From positions 1 to 9,935 of the forward strand of contig JAGCXJ010000214.1 of assembly GCA_017961385.1 (NCBI GenBank): a stretch of DNA of 9,935 nucleotides, given 5' to 3'. The stretch is from Lachnospiraceae bacterium (lineage in GTDB: Bacteria; Bacillota; Clostridia; Lachnospirales; Lachnospiraceae). Positions 1 through 6,429 of the stretch are shown here, piece by piece; the first letter of the stretch is position 1, and every line of letters starts with the position of its first letter. The translations under genes were made by a program, and so were the position numbers. The notes beneath the pieces were generated by a model. The model worked only from the letters and a program-made list of their open reading frames with translations, was not told where the DNA came from and did not search any database.

Positions 1-1110
1 GTTTGTATAACTGAATATCAGGGTAATATCGTATCATGGCTGGATGTTGATTCAAAAATGGAACGACTTTCTGTTGATAAGCCAAATGAAGATATTACAG
101 GAAATATCTATGTCGGGATCGTGAAACATGTGGTTAAAAACCTGGATGCATGTTTTGTTGAATTTAAAAAGGATACGTTGGGTTTTCTTAGCTTTAATGA
201 TATATATCCGAAACTGAAAGTGACCGAAGGGATGCAAATTGCCGTTCAGGTCATCAAAGAAGCTTCAAAGAACAAAGAAGCTGTATTGACATGCAGATTA
301 TCTGTTCCGGGACAGTATTGCGTTGCTATCTATGATGATAAGGCAGTTAATATCAGCAGAAAGATAAGCGGAAATAAAAGAAGTGAATTAAGAAAAGCGA
401 TCCCTGAAGATACGGATCTATGCTTTACCGTAAGAACAAATGCGGCAAATGTTGATGATATATCATTGATAACTGATGAAGCTTATACATTAAGCGAAAG
501 ACTTCATGAGATCATTAAAACCTGCAGCATGAGAAAAGCACCGTCTCTGTGTTTTACTTCGGATAAAGGATATATCAGATTTCTGCAGAGCCTGCCAAAG
601 AACAGTTTCGAAAGAGTCCTTACTGACAATGAGACAGTATTTGATGAAATAAAAGAGATTTATCCCAGCAAGTTTTATAATGATGATTACCCATTGACCA
701 AACTGTATAGTCTGGAAACTAAGATACAGGAAGTTCTTAGTAGAAATGTGTGGTTAAAATCCGGCGGAAATATTCTTATTGAGCATACTGAGGCACTTAC
801 GGTGATAGATGTTAATTCAGCTAAGAATATCTCAGGCAAGGAAAGAGAAGTCAATATACTTCAGATTAATAAGGAAGCCGCATATCAGATAGCCAGGCAG
901 CTCAGACTGAGAAATATTTCGGGGATCATTATAGTTGATTTCATAAATATGCAGAAAGAGGATTCAAAACAAGAACTGATAGAATATCTTAAGTCCCAGC
1001 TTATAAATGATCCTGTAAGATGTGATTATGTGGATATGACATCTCTTGGCTTAGTAGAGATAGTAAGAAGAAAAATAAAGCCACCTATTTACGAAATATT
1101 AGGTAAATAG
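1..1110 (+). CDS. rng: Ribonuclease E/G family endoribonuclease (5' end outside window)
   Basis: The reading frame is open from base 1, with coding-like residues before the first ATG at 58, so that ATG is internal and the gene is cut by the left edge. The N-terminal part seen resembles the S1 RNA-binding domain (GNIYVGIVKHV, DACFVEF, GFLSFNDI). The catalytic part carries the two expected metal-binding aspartates: VIDVNS (Asp codon 808-810) after the TEALT signature, and IIIVDFINM (Asp codon 937-939). The family cleaves single-stranded AU-rich RNA in rRNA processing and mRNA decay, using a magnesium ion. The protein stops shortly after LGLVEIVRRK. The CPxC zinc-link that normally follows and joins protomers in E. 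coli RNase E is absent, so this is a short form. No strong terminator follows. The family call is firm; the choice between E and G type rests on the short length. Confidence 0.93.
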   Translation, partial: VCITEYQGNIVSWLDVDSKMERLSVDKPNEDITGNIYVGIVKHVVKNLDACFVEFKKDTLGFLSFNDIYPKLKVTEGMQIAVQVIKEASKNKEAVLTCRLSVPGQYCVAIYDDKAVNISRKISGNKRSELRKAIPEDTDLCFTVRTNAANVDDISLITDEAYTLSERLHEIIKTCSMRKAPSLCFTSDKGYIRFLQSLPKNSFERVLTDNETVFDEIKEIYPSKFYNDDYPLTKLYSLETKIQEVLSRNVWLKSGGNILIEHTEALTVIDVNSAKNISGKEREVNILQINKEAAYQIARQLRLRNISGIIIVDFINMQKEDSKQELIEYLKSQLINDPVRCDYVDMTSLGLVEIVRRKIKPPIYEILGK

Positions 1111-1145
1111 AGAGTGCTTTTTGTTTGCTTTGTATATTTTACAAT

Positions 1146-1173
1146 TTGCTTTGTCATGTTATCATGGTATCAT
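1146..1173 (+). promoter_or_regulatory. Putative sigma-A-type promoter of the DUF1189-like gene
   Basis: A TTGCTT -35-like hexamer (1146-1151) is followed after 16 bp by TATCAT (1168-1173). The -10 is preceded by TGG, which makes an extended -10 (TGGTATCAT). It lies 35 bp upstream of the ATG at 1209, in the only non-coding gap after rng. The 10-mer TTTGCTTTGT occurs twice (1124-1133 and 1145-1154), 21 bp apart; the second copy covers the -35. This is inferred from sequence alone. Confidence 0.5.
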
Positions 1174-1208
1174 AACAAAATAACCTTAGATCAGAGGGGA
1201 GTAAGAGA

Positions 1209-2024
1209 ATGGAAGAGAAGAAGATGAATTTTTTTGCAATACCGGTATTTTCTTTTGTACCGCCAAAGTACAAGCAGATCATTAAGGAGTCTGCAGGAAA
1301 GATTTTTGGTGCATTGTTGATTTGTTTCCTGATAATGGCTTGTATCAATGCAGTTAAAGTAAATGTGGCAATGAACGATGTTACCGATGAAATAAGAGAC
1401 AACTGCCCTGAATTTGAATTAATGGGTGGCGAATTTGAGATCGAGAAGCCGTTTTCATTTGATGAAGATAACGTATATGTAAATATCGATGACAGCATCG
1501 AAAATGTTACAGATGATGACGTTAAGGAAATAGTTCTTGACGGTAATTATCAGTCTGTTATCATAATCGGTAAGTATTCATTTGGTATGTATAACAACGG
1601 TCAGATTCAGGCATTTAAGTATTCTGATCTTAATAATTTTACAATATCAAAAGATAAACTCTGTGATGAGTTTTTGCCTATGATAAAGAATATCGCTATT
1701 CTGTGTGTTATTCTTTGGGCATTTGTTTCAATCGGAGTATTCTATTTCGTAGCGCTTATCATGCAGCTGTTTACAATGATGTTTGCAAGTATTTTCGGAA
1801 AACAGCTTGATGGAGTTCAGCGTTACAGGATGACAGTGATTGCCAAGTTCCCGATACATGTTATTGTTTTCGTAATCGGACTGATCAAGCCTTCATTGAT
1901 AGGATTTTGGGCAAACTTCATTCTTCAGGCAGTATTCATTGCATTGGCAGTATTCATGTATGACAATGACGACGAAGTAGTTGAAACACCTGTAGAAACG
2001 ATTGAAGATAATTCACAGTTCTAA
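1209..2024 (+). CDS. DUF1189-like integral membrane protein
   Basis: This 271-residue protein matches my recollection of the DUF1189 family: an N-terminal FSFVPPKYKQI motif (about residues 14-25) before the first membrane helix (about 31-52), then an extracytoplasmic region with PEFELMGGEFEIEKPF (67-82). Further hydrophobic segments follow at about 158-195, 208-226 and 229-250, and the tail is acidic and polar (251-271). The family has no established biochemical role, so none is assigned. The start ATG is preceded by AGGGGAG at 1195-1201, about 7 nt upstream. The gene sits alone between rng and the L21 leader, with its own likely promoter upstream and a long imperfect hairpin downstream. The roughly 105-residue loop between the first two membrane segments is rich in Asp and Glu and probably lies outside the membrane. 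Family assignment is from memory of motif layout. Confidence 0.72.
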   Translation: MEEKKMNFFAIPVFSFVPPKYKQIIKESAGKIFGALLICFLIMACINAVKVNVAMNDVTDEIRDNCPEFELMGGEFEIEKPFSFDEDNVYVNIDDSIENVTDDDVKEIVLDGNYQSVIIIGKYSFGMYNNGQIQAFKYSDLNNFTISKDKLCDEFLPMIKNIAILCVILWAFVSIGVFYFVALIMQLFTMMFASIFGKQLDGVQRYRMTVIAKFPIHVIVFVIGLIKPSLIGFWANFILQAVFIALAVFMYDNDDEVVETPVETIEDNSQF

Positions 2025-2056
2025 TTCAGCCTATTCCAATATTTCTATACATTAAT

Positions 2057-2108
2057 TCGGGCCATTTTCGGCGGGATTTTTCGCAAAATCTCAAAGAAAA
2101 TGGCTTGA
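2057..2108 (+). repeat. Long imperfect inverted repeat / RNA hairpin abutting the rplU promoter
   Basis: A perfect 9-bp inverted repeat, GCCATTTTC (2061-2069) and GAAAATGGC (2096-2104), encloses a second stem of 8 pairs (2073-2080 with 2085-2092, one G-U) capped by TCGC (2081-2084). A symmetrical 3x3 internal loop separates the two stems. If transcribed rightward, the outer stem grows by two G-U pairs, one C-G and one U-A to 2057/2108. No T-tract follows, so it is not a standard intrinsic terminator. Its 3' arm runs into the -35 hexamer of the rplU promoter. Confidence 0.7.
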
Positions 2109-2133
2109 CTTATGTAAAGAGCGATGATAATAT
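2105..2133 (+). promoter_or_regulatory. Sigma-A-type promoter for the rplU-prp-rpmA operon
   Basis: TTGACT (2105-2110) and TAATAT (2128-2133) are separated by 17 bp, close to the vegetative consensus. Transcription would begin near 2140, just before the first hairpin of the L21 leader, which fits a leader of about 90 nt ahead of the rplU ATG at 2229. Confidence 0.8.
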
Positions 2134-2139
2134 ATATGA

Positions 2140-2210
2140 GTATGCCGCGTAACGAGGCTATAAGTGTGCCTATGCACCGCCATAGTTAGCGAGAAAAGTG
2201 TTTTACACTT
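2140..2210 (+). ncRNA. Putative L21 ribosomal-protein leader RNA
   Basis: The stretch between the promoter and rplU packs four short hairpins: 2144-2158 (GCC-CG paired with CG-GGC, TAA loop), 2166-2177 (GTGC CTAT GCAC), 2178-2191 (CGC...GCG) and 2196-2210 (AAGTGT TTT ACACTT, a perfect 6-bp stem). Position and layout fit the L21 leader known upstream of rplU in Firmicutes, thought to let ribosomal protein control its own operon. AAGTGT also occurs at 2162-2167, so the ACACTT arm at 2205-2210 has two possible partners. A covariance-model search with the Rfam L21 leader would decide it. Confidence 0.75.
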
Positions 2211-2228
2211 AGATAGGAGGGAAAACCT

Positions 2229-2534
2229 ATGTACGCAATCATTGCAACAGGCGGAAAGCAGTACAAAGTTGAAGAGGGCGATTGCATCAAAGTTGAGAAG
2301 CTCGATGCTGAAGTTGGCTCTACAGTAACATTTGATACTGTTCTTGCTGTAAAAGATTCAGATCTTAAGTGCGGAGACGATGTAGCAAAGGCTACAGTAA
2401 CTGCTACTGTTATGGATCAGGCTAAGGCTAAGAAGGTAATCGTTTACAAGTACAAGAGAAAATCTGGTTACCACAAGAAGAATGGTCACAGACAGCTTTA
2501 CACACAGGTAAAGATTGACAAGATCAACGCTTAA
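2229..2534 (+). CDS. rplU: 50S ribosomal protein bL21
   Basis: This 101-residue protein is a full-length bL21. It begins MYAIIATGGKQYKVEEGD and ends with the conserved KVIVYKYKRKSGYHKKNGHRQ and YTQVKIDKI segments that contact 23S rRNA. bL21 is an early-binding 50S protein. The ATG has a consensus AGGAGG (2215-2220) 8 nt upstream. The gene opens the operon with prp and rpmA, an order conserved across Firmicutes, and sits behind a structured leader that probably controls its expression. Codon use is strongly biased, with many AAG and GCT codons, as expected for an abundant ribosomal protein. No oddities were seen. Confidence 0.98.
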   Translation: MYAIIATGGKQYKVEEGDCIKVEKLDAEVGSTVTFDTVLAVKDSDLKCGDDVAKATVTATVMDQAKAKKVIVYKYKRKSGYHKKNGHRQLYTQVKIDKINA

Positions 2535-2554
2535 TTGTTGTTTGGAGTTAATAG

Positions 2555-2881
2555 ATGACCACTGTACGTATCTGGCAGATTGAAAACAAAACCAAAGCAT
2601 TTGAAGCAAGCGGTCATGCGGGATATGCAAGATCCGGCATAGATATAGTTTGTTCAGCCATATCGATTCTTGTCAGCAATACAATCAATTCGCTTGAAGA
2701 GTTGTGCAACGAGAAAATAGATGTGACCATAGATGAGAAGAGCGGTCTTATCAGATGTGTTTTTAAGAACACACCTTCCGAGAAATCTCAACTCATTGTC
2801 GATTCCATGCTTCTTGGTTTGAAACAGATACAGGACGAATACGGAAATAAGTATATTGATATTAGATTTGAGGAGGTGTAG
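2555..2881 (+). CDS. prp: Ribosomal-processing cysteine protease Prp
   Basis: This 108-residue protein has the Prp signature: SGHAGYARSGIDIVCSAIS, with the catalytic histidine at residue 21 and cysteine at residue 33. Prp removes the N-terminal extension of bL27, an essential step for 50S function in Firmicutes whose L27 is made as a precursor. The substrate gene, rpmA, lies immediately downstream and does carry that extension. GGAG (2544-2547) precedes the ATG by 7 nt. The stop codon is 2 nt from the rpmA start, and the last Prp codons contain the rpmA ribosome binding site, so translation is probably coupled. Length and catalytic pair are normal for the family. Confidence 0.95.
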   Translation: MTTVRIWQIENKTKAFEASGHAGYARSGIDIVCSAISILVSNTINSLEELCNEKIDVTIDEKSGLIRCVFKNTPSEKSQLIVDSMLLGLKQIQDEYGNKYIDIRFEEV

Positions 2882-2883
2882 TT

Positions 2884-3168
2884 ATGCTTAAGTTAAACCT
2901 TCAATTCTTCGCTCATAAAAAGGGTGTAGGTTCTACTAAGAACGGTAGAGATTCAGAAGCAAAAAGACTTGGCGCTAAGAGAGCTGACGGACAGTTCGTT
3001 AAAGCCGGTAACATACTTTACAGACAGCGCGGAACTAAGATACATCCTGGTGTCAACGTAGGTCGTGGCGGTGATGATACATTATTCGCACTTACAGACG
3101 GTATTCTTAGATTCGAGAGACTTGGAAGAGACAAGAAGCAGGCAAGTGTTTATCCGGTTGAAGAATAA
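2884..3168 (+). CDS. rpmA: 50S ribosomal protein bL27 (precursor with Prp-cleaved extension)
   Basis: This 94-residue protein begins MLKLNLQFFAHKKGVGST. The first nine residues form the Firmicutes L27 extension, and Prp is known to cut after the LQFF of such extensions, leaving mature AHKKG, whose N-terminus reaches the peptidyl-transferase centre. The rest is typical bL27: SKRLG-like EAKRLGAKRADGQFVKAGNILYRQRG and the HPGVNVGRGGDDTLFAL segment. AGGAGG (2871-2876), inside the end of prp, gives a 7-nt spacing to the ATG. The gene is followed within 15 nt by a strong intrinsic terminator, so rplU-prp-rpmA forms one transcription unit, separable from the GTPase gene that follows. Confidence 0.98.
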   Translation: MLKLNLQFFAHKKGVGSTKNGRDSEAKRLGAKRADGQFVKAGNILYRQRGTKIHPGVNVGRGGDDTLFALTDGILRFERLGRDKKQASVYPVEE

Positions 3169-3180
3169 TAGTTTATGATC

Positions 3181-3212
3181 AAAAGCTCCAGACTTAGGTT
3201 TGGAGCTTTTTT
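3181..3212 (+). terminator. Intrinsic terminator between rpmA and obgE
   Basis: AAAAGCTCCA (3181-3190) pairs perfectly with TGGAGCTTTT (3201-3210). Three more pairs (one G-U) close a TTAG loop at 3194-3197, giving 13 bp in all. A run of T (3207-3212) follows the GC-rich part. No evident promoter lies between it and obgE, 22 nt on, so it probably lowers rather than abolishes expression of the downstream genes. Confidence 0.85.
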
Positions 3213-3234
3213 ATCAGTAGAAAGGTTACTGGTT

Positions 3235-4521
3235 ATGTTTGCAGACAGAGCTACCATCTATGTCAGAAGCGGTAAAGGCGGCGATGGACATATATCATTC
3301 AGAAGAGAAAAATATGTGCCTAACGGAGGTCCTGACGGCGGAGACGGTGGAGACGGCGGAAGTGTTATAGTTGAGATCGATGACGGCCTAAATACCCTTG
3401 TTGACTTCAGAAATGTCAGAAAATACCTGGCCGGCCATGGCGAGGACGGAAAGAAGAGAAACTGTCATGGAAAGAACGGTGAAGACATCGTACTCAAGGT
3501 TCCGGAAGGAACGGTTATCAAGGAAGCAGAATCCGGCAAGATAATTACAGATATGAGCAGGGAGAACAGAAGATTTGTTCTGCTTACAGGCGGAAAAGGC
3601 GGAAACGGGAATCAGCATTATGCGACAAGCAAGATGCAGGCTCCAAAATATGCTCAGCCCGGTCAGCCTGCAAAGGAACTTAACCTCATTTTGGAACTCA
3701 AAGTACTGGCAGATGTAGGTCTTGTCGGTTATCCAAACGTGGGAAAGAGTACATTTCTTACTAAAGTAAGCAATGCAAGGCCTAAGATCGCAAATTATCA
3801 TTTTACGACGCTGAATCCTCATCTTGGTGTTGTTGATCTTGATGATGCCAAAGGATTTGTTATAGCTGACATTCCGGGACTTATAGATGGTGCGAGCGAA
3901 GGCGTTGGACTTGGTCATCAGTTCTTAAGACATGTAGAAAGGACCAAAGTCATAATACATGTTGTTGATGCATCGGGATGCGAAGGAAGAGATCCTATAG
4001 AAGATATTTATGCTATAAACAGGGAACTTGCAAATTATAGCGAAGATCTTGCAAAACGTCCGCAGGTGATCGCAGCCAATAAAACCGATCTTATAATCGA
4101 CAGTAAGGATGAGGTCATTGATCGCATCAAAAAAGAATTTGAGCCTAAAGGTTACGAGGTTTATCCTATAAGCGCGATAAGCGGTGAAGGAATATCTAAA
4201 GTCTTGTATCGTGTTAGAGAGATGCTAGACGAGATAGGCGATGATCCTGTGGTATTTGACAGCGAATATGACTTTACTGAAAACATCATTTATGATGAAC
4301 CATTTACTGTAGAATACGATGAAGAAGAAAATGAATATGTTGTCGAAGGACCGCGTATTGAAAAAATGCTGGGATATACAAATCTTGAGAGTGAAAAAGG
4401 TTTTGTTTTCTTCCAGAATTTTCTTAAAGAGAACGGCATCTTAAAACAGTTAGAGGAGCTTGGAATTAATGAGGGAGATACTGTAAGGATGTATGGTTTT
4501 TCTTTTGATTATTACAAATAA
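3235..4521 (+). CDS. obgE: Obg/CgtA GTPase (50S assembly and stress GTPase)
   Basis: The true start is taken as ATG 3235 (MFADRATIYVRSGKGGDG), the usual Obg beginning, giving 428 residues. An in-frame ATG at 3175 would place the terminator hairpin inside the coding region and add 20 non-homologous residues. The glycine-rich Obg fold spans about 1-158. The G domain shows G1 GYPNVGKST (165-173), the G2 threonines 191-192, G3 DIPG (212-215), G4 NKTD (282-285) and G5 SAIS (313-316). A C-terminal OCT domain (about 350-428, ending GDTVRMYGFSFDYYK) is present, as in Gram-positive Obg. The protein binds the 50S subunit late in assembly and responds to (p)ppGpp in relatives. The upstream AAAGG (3221-3225) is a modest binding site. 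All key residues are intact. Confidence 0.97.
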   Translation: MFADRATIYVRSGKGGDGHISFRREKYVPNGGPDGGDGGDGGSVIVEIDDGLNTLVDFRNVRKYLAGHGEDGKKRNCHGKNGEDIVLKVPEGTVIKEAESGKIITDMSRENRRFVLLTGGKGGNGNQHYATSKMQAPKYAQPGQPAKELNLILELKVLADVGLVGYPNVGKSTFLTKVSNARPKIANYHFTTLNPHLGVVDLDDAKGFVIADIPGLIDGASEGVGLGHQFLRHVERTKVIIHVVDASGCEGRDPIEDIYAINRELANYSEDLAKRPQVIAANKTDLIIDSKDEVIDRIKKEFEPKGYEVYPISAISGEGISKVLYRVREMLDEIGDDPVVFDSEYDFTENIIYDEPFTVEYDEEENEYVVEGPRIEKMLGYTNLESEKGFVFFQNFLKENGILKQLEELGINEGDTVRMYGFSFDYYK

Positions 4522-4554
4522 GTGATAAAATATCAGTATTAAGGAGTTGATGTG

Positions 4555-4845
4555 ATGACCAGCAAACAGCGCTCATATCTAAAAGGCCTGGCGATGAATA
4601 TCGAACCGATCTTTCAGGTTGGAAAATCTTCGATAACACCGGAATATACACAGGCAATAGCAGAAGCATTCAATACAAAAGAACTGATCAAGATATCAGT
4701 TCTAAAGAACTGCTTGGATGATCCTCGATCAATAGCTGAAGTTTTAGCTGACAGAACAGGTTCGCAGGTCGTTCAGGTCATAGGTAAAAAGATAGTACTA
4801 TACAAGCCCGACAAAAAGGATCCTAAGATAGTATTACCATTATGA
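4555..4845 (+). CDS. yhbY: YhbY-family RNA-binding protein
   Basis: This 96-residue protein is a single CRS1/YhbY domain: a basic N-terminal helix (TSKQRSYLKGLA), the loop FQVGKSSIT (20-28, at the place of the family's GKxG loop), an ELIKISVLKN strand, and the C-terminal VQVIGKKIVLYKP (73-85). Members bind rRNA precursors and pre-50S particles, which fits the place after obgE. Two starts are possible: GTG 4552 or ATG 4555. ATG is chosen because AAGGAG (4541-4546) is then 8 nt away, against 5 nt for GTG. A TTGATT...TAAAAT pair (4505-4531) upstream has poor spacing and is not called as a promoter. The last residues (DPKIVLPL) resemble those in Clostridia homologues. Confidence 0.93.
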   Translation: MTSKQRSYLKGLAMNIEPIFQVGKSSITPEYTQAIAEAFNTKELIKISVLKNCLDDPRSIAEVLADRTGSQVVQVIGKKIVLYKPDKKDPKIVLPL

Positions 4846-4858
4846 AATGAGGGAAAAA

Positions 4859-5473
4859 ATGAAAACAAACAAAAAAGTCGGTATTATTGGCGGAACATTT
4901 AATCCTATCCATATCGGACATCTTATTTTAGCTGAGCATGCATATGACGAGTATAAGCTTGATGAGATACTTTTTATACCAACAGGAATAAGCCATTTTA
5001 AGGATCCCAGTATTGTTTTGGACAAAAAAAAGCGTATAACAATGACTGGTGGTGCTATAGACGATAATCCTCATTTTGCACTTTCTACTATAGAAACAGA
5101 TCGTCCTGGAAATTCATACACATATGAAACACTCGAAGAGTTAAAGAGGATGAATCCAGACACAGAATACTATCTGATAGTCGGAGCTGATTCTTTGTTT
5201 CAGATAGAGGAGTGGAAGAATACTCAGTCCATTATGAGCAATGCTTCAATTCTTGTTGCAGTAAGAAAAGGGCAGAGCCTTGAGGAACTCAAAGAAAAAG
5301 CTGAAGAACTTACAAAGAAGTATAAAGCAACTATAAATGTCCTGACATGTCCGTATATAGATATTTCTTCGACCGAGATCAGAGCAAGGATCAAAGAGGG
5401 TAAATCAATAAGATACATGGTTACTGACGATACCCTGAATTACATTAATAAATTCAATCTGTACAGAGACTGA
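4859..5473 (+). CDS. nadD: Nicotinate-nucleotide adenylyltransferase NadD
   Basis: NadD joins nicotinate mononucleotide to ATP to give deamido-NAD, the penultimate step of NAD synthesis. The sequence shows the nucleotidyltransferase motif GGTFNPIHIGH (11-21), the family stretch YLIVGADSL (105-113) and the ATP-binding ISSTEIR near the C-terminus (169-175), in a normal length of 204 residues. ATG 4859 is chosen because GAGGG (4849-4853) lies 5 nt upstream. An alternative ATG at 4847 would add MREK but has no ribosome binding site. The gene starts 13 nt after yhbY and ends 7 nt before yqeK; nadD-yqeK-rsfS is a conserved Firmicutes block. The PPHK-like substrate loop reads ISHFK here, a mild deviation. 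Confidence 0.95.
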   Translation: MKTNKKVGIIGGTFNPIHIGHLILAEHAYDEYKLDEILFIPTGISHFKDPSIVLDKKKRITMTGGAIDDNPHFALSTIETDRPGNSYTYETLEELKRMNPDTEYYLIVGADSLFQIEEWKNTQSIMSNASILVAVRKGQSLEELKEKAEELTKKYKATINVLTCPYIDISSTEIRARIKEGKSIRYMVTDDTLNYINKFNLYRD

Positions 5474-5480
5474 TCTTCAT

Positions 5481-6068
5481 ATGGACATTGATGAGATAAC
5501 ACAAAAACTGAAAAAAACTTTAAAATCAGGACGTTTTGTTCATACTATGGGAGTAGCATATACTGCAGCTTCATTGGCTATGTGTTATGATCCATCGATC
5601 ATGGATAAGGCATTTCGCGCTGGACTTTTGCATGATTGCGGAAAATATCTTAATGATAAGGAAAATATTGAATTCTGTGAAAAGAACAAGATAGAACTTA
5701 CTGATATTGAAAAAGAAACGCCGGGACTTATACATGCCAAGATGGGTGAGTTTCTGGCAAAAGAAGAGTATGATGAAGACGATAAAGACGTTATTGCGGC
5801 TGTAAGATGGCATACTACAGGACACCCTGGGATGTGTCTTCTTGAAAAGATCATCTTTATTTCAGATTATATTGAGCCAAACAGAAATCATGATCCTGAT
5901 CTGCCGAATATCAGGCAGATGGCTTTTAAGGATATAGACAGATGTCTTGTGAGAGTATATGAGCATACTCTTACGCATCTAAGTGATATAGGTAAAAAAC
6001 AGGATCCAATGACTAAAGAATCCTATATGTTTTATAGGGATGAATTACTAAAAAATGACAGGAAATAA
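5481..6068 (+). CDS. yqeK: YqeK HD-domain Ap4A hydrolase (symmetrical)
   Basis: This 195-residue HD-superfamily protein has all expected metal ligands in order: His21 (RFVHTMGVA), the His51-Asp52 pair (LLHDCGK), His85 (LIHAKMGEF), His111 (RWHTTGHPGM) and Asp129 (ISDYIEPNR). YqeK proteins hydrolyse diadenosine tetraphosphate symmetrically to two ADP with a di-iron centre, and replace the unrelated ApaH in many Firmicutes. Ap4A is a by-product of aminoacyl-tRNA synthetases under stress. No clear Shine-Dalgarno precedes ATG 5481, and the nadD stop is only 7 nt away, so translation probably depends on coupling with nadD. The stop codon is one base from the rsfS start. Confidence 0.94.
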   Translation: MDIDEITQKLKKTLKSGRFVHTMGVAYTAASLAMCYDPSIMDKAFRAGLLHDCGKYLNDKENIEFCEKNKIELTDIEKETPGLIHAKMGEFLAKEEYDEDDKDVIAAVRWHTTGHPGMCLLEKIIFISDYIEPNRNHDPDLPNIRQMAFKDIDRCLVRVYEHTLTHLSDIGKKQDPMTKESYMFYRDELLKNDRK

Positions 6069-6069
6069 T

Positions 6070-6405
6070 ATGGAAGAATTACTTGAACTTATAAAGGCTA
6101 AGCTCGAAGAAAAGAAAGCTGAGGATGTATCTATTATCGATATATCAGATCTTTCGATAATGGCTGATTACTTTGTTATAGCGAGCGGAAGCAATGCAAA
6201 CCAGATTCATGCTATGGCTGATTTTGTTGAAGAGGAACTCTCAAAGAAAGGGATCAAGCCTAAGCATATAGAAGGATATAATACAGCAAACTGGATATTA
6301 TTGGATTATAGTGATATTATTATACATATATTTGATAAAGAAAGCAGAAGCTTCTATGATCTAGATCATATATGGAAGGGCGGAAAAGTTATATCTCTGC
6401 CTTAA
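6070..6405 (+). CDS. rsfS: Ribosomal silencing factor RsfS
   Basis: This 111-residue protein matches RsfS/Iojap: MADYFVIASGSNANQIHAMA (31-50) and the C-terminal GYNTANWILLDY, IIIHIF, SRSFYDLDHIW. RsfS binds ribosomal protein uL14 on the free 50S subunit and stops joining with 30S in starvation, saving energy. ATG 6070 is chosen: AGGAA (6060-6064) lies 5 nt upstream and the start is one base after the yqeK stop. An ATG at 6055 would overlap yqeK by 14 nt, has no binding site, and would add five residues not usual in the family. The gene ends the conserved obgE-to-rsfS block; 24 nt separate it from the lipid kinase gene, with no terminator seen. Confidence 0.95.
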   Translation: MEELLELIKAKLEEKKAEDVSIIDISDLSIMADYFVIASGSNANQIHAMADFVEEELSKKGIKPKHIEGYNTANWILLDYSDIIIHIFDKESRSFYDLDHIWKGGKVISLP

Positions 6406-6429
6406 TCTTGGTATTGAGGGGTTAATATC

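Noticed and set aside
1085..1110. Hairpin CTATTTAC/GTAAATAG at the end of rng, as a terminator
   Set aside because: The stem is only AT-rich pairs, ends at the stop codon and is separated by 7 nt from a broken T-run. It is too weak to call as an intrinsic terminator.
1158..1176. Palindrome GTTAT...ATAAC over the DUF1189 -10 region
   Set aside because: Only 5-bp arms around 9 nt in AT-rich DNA, which is too short to support an operator call.
3175..3234. Twenty-residue N-terminal extension of Obg from ATG 3175
   Set aside because: The extension would overlie the terminator hairpin and does not match Obg N-termini, which start at MFADRATIYV (3235).
3388..3918. Minus-strand open frame inside obgE
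   Set aside because: It lies wholly in a well-conserved gene, has no ribosome binding site of note and no recognisable domain; it is a shadow frame.
4505..4531. Possible promoter upstream of yhbY
   Set aside because: TTGATT and TAAAAT are only 15 bp apart and lie at the end of obgE. The tight operon layout makes a separate promoter unnecessary.
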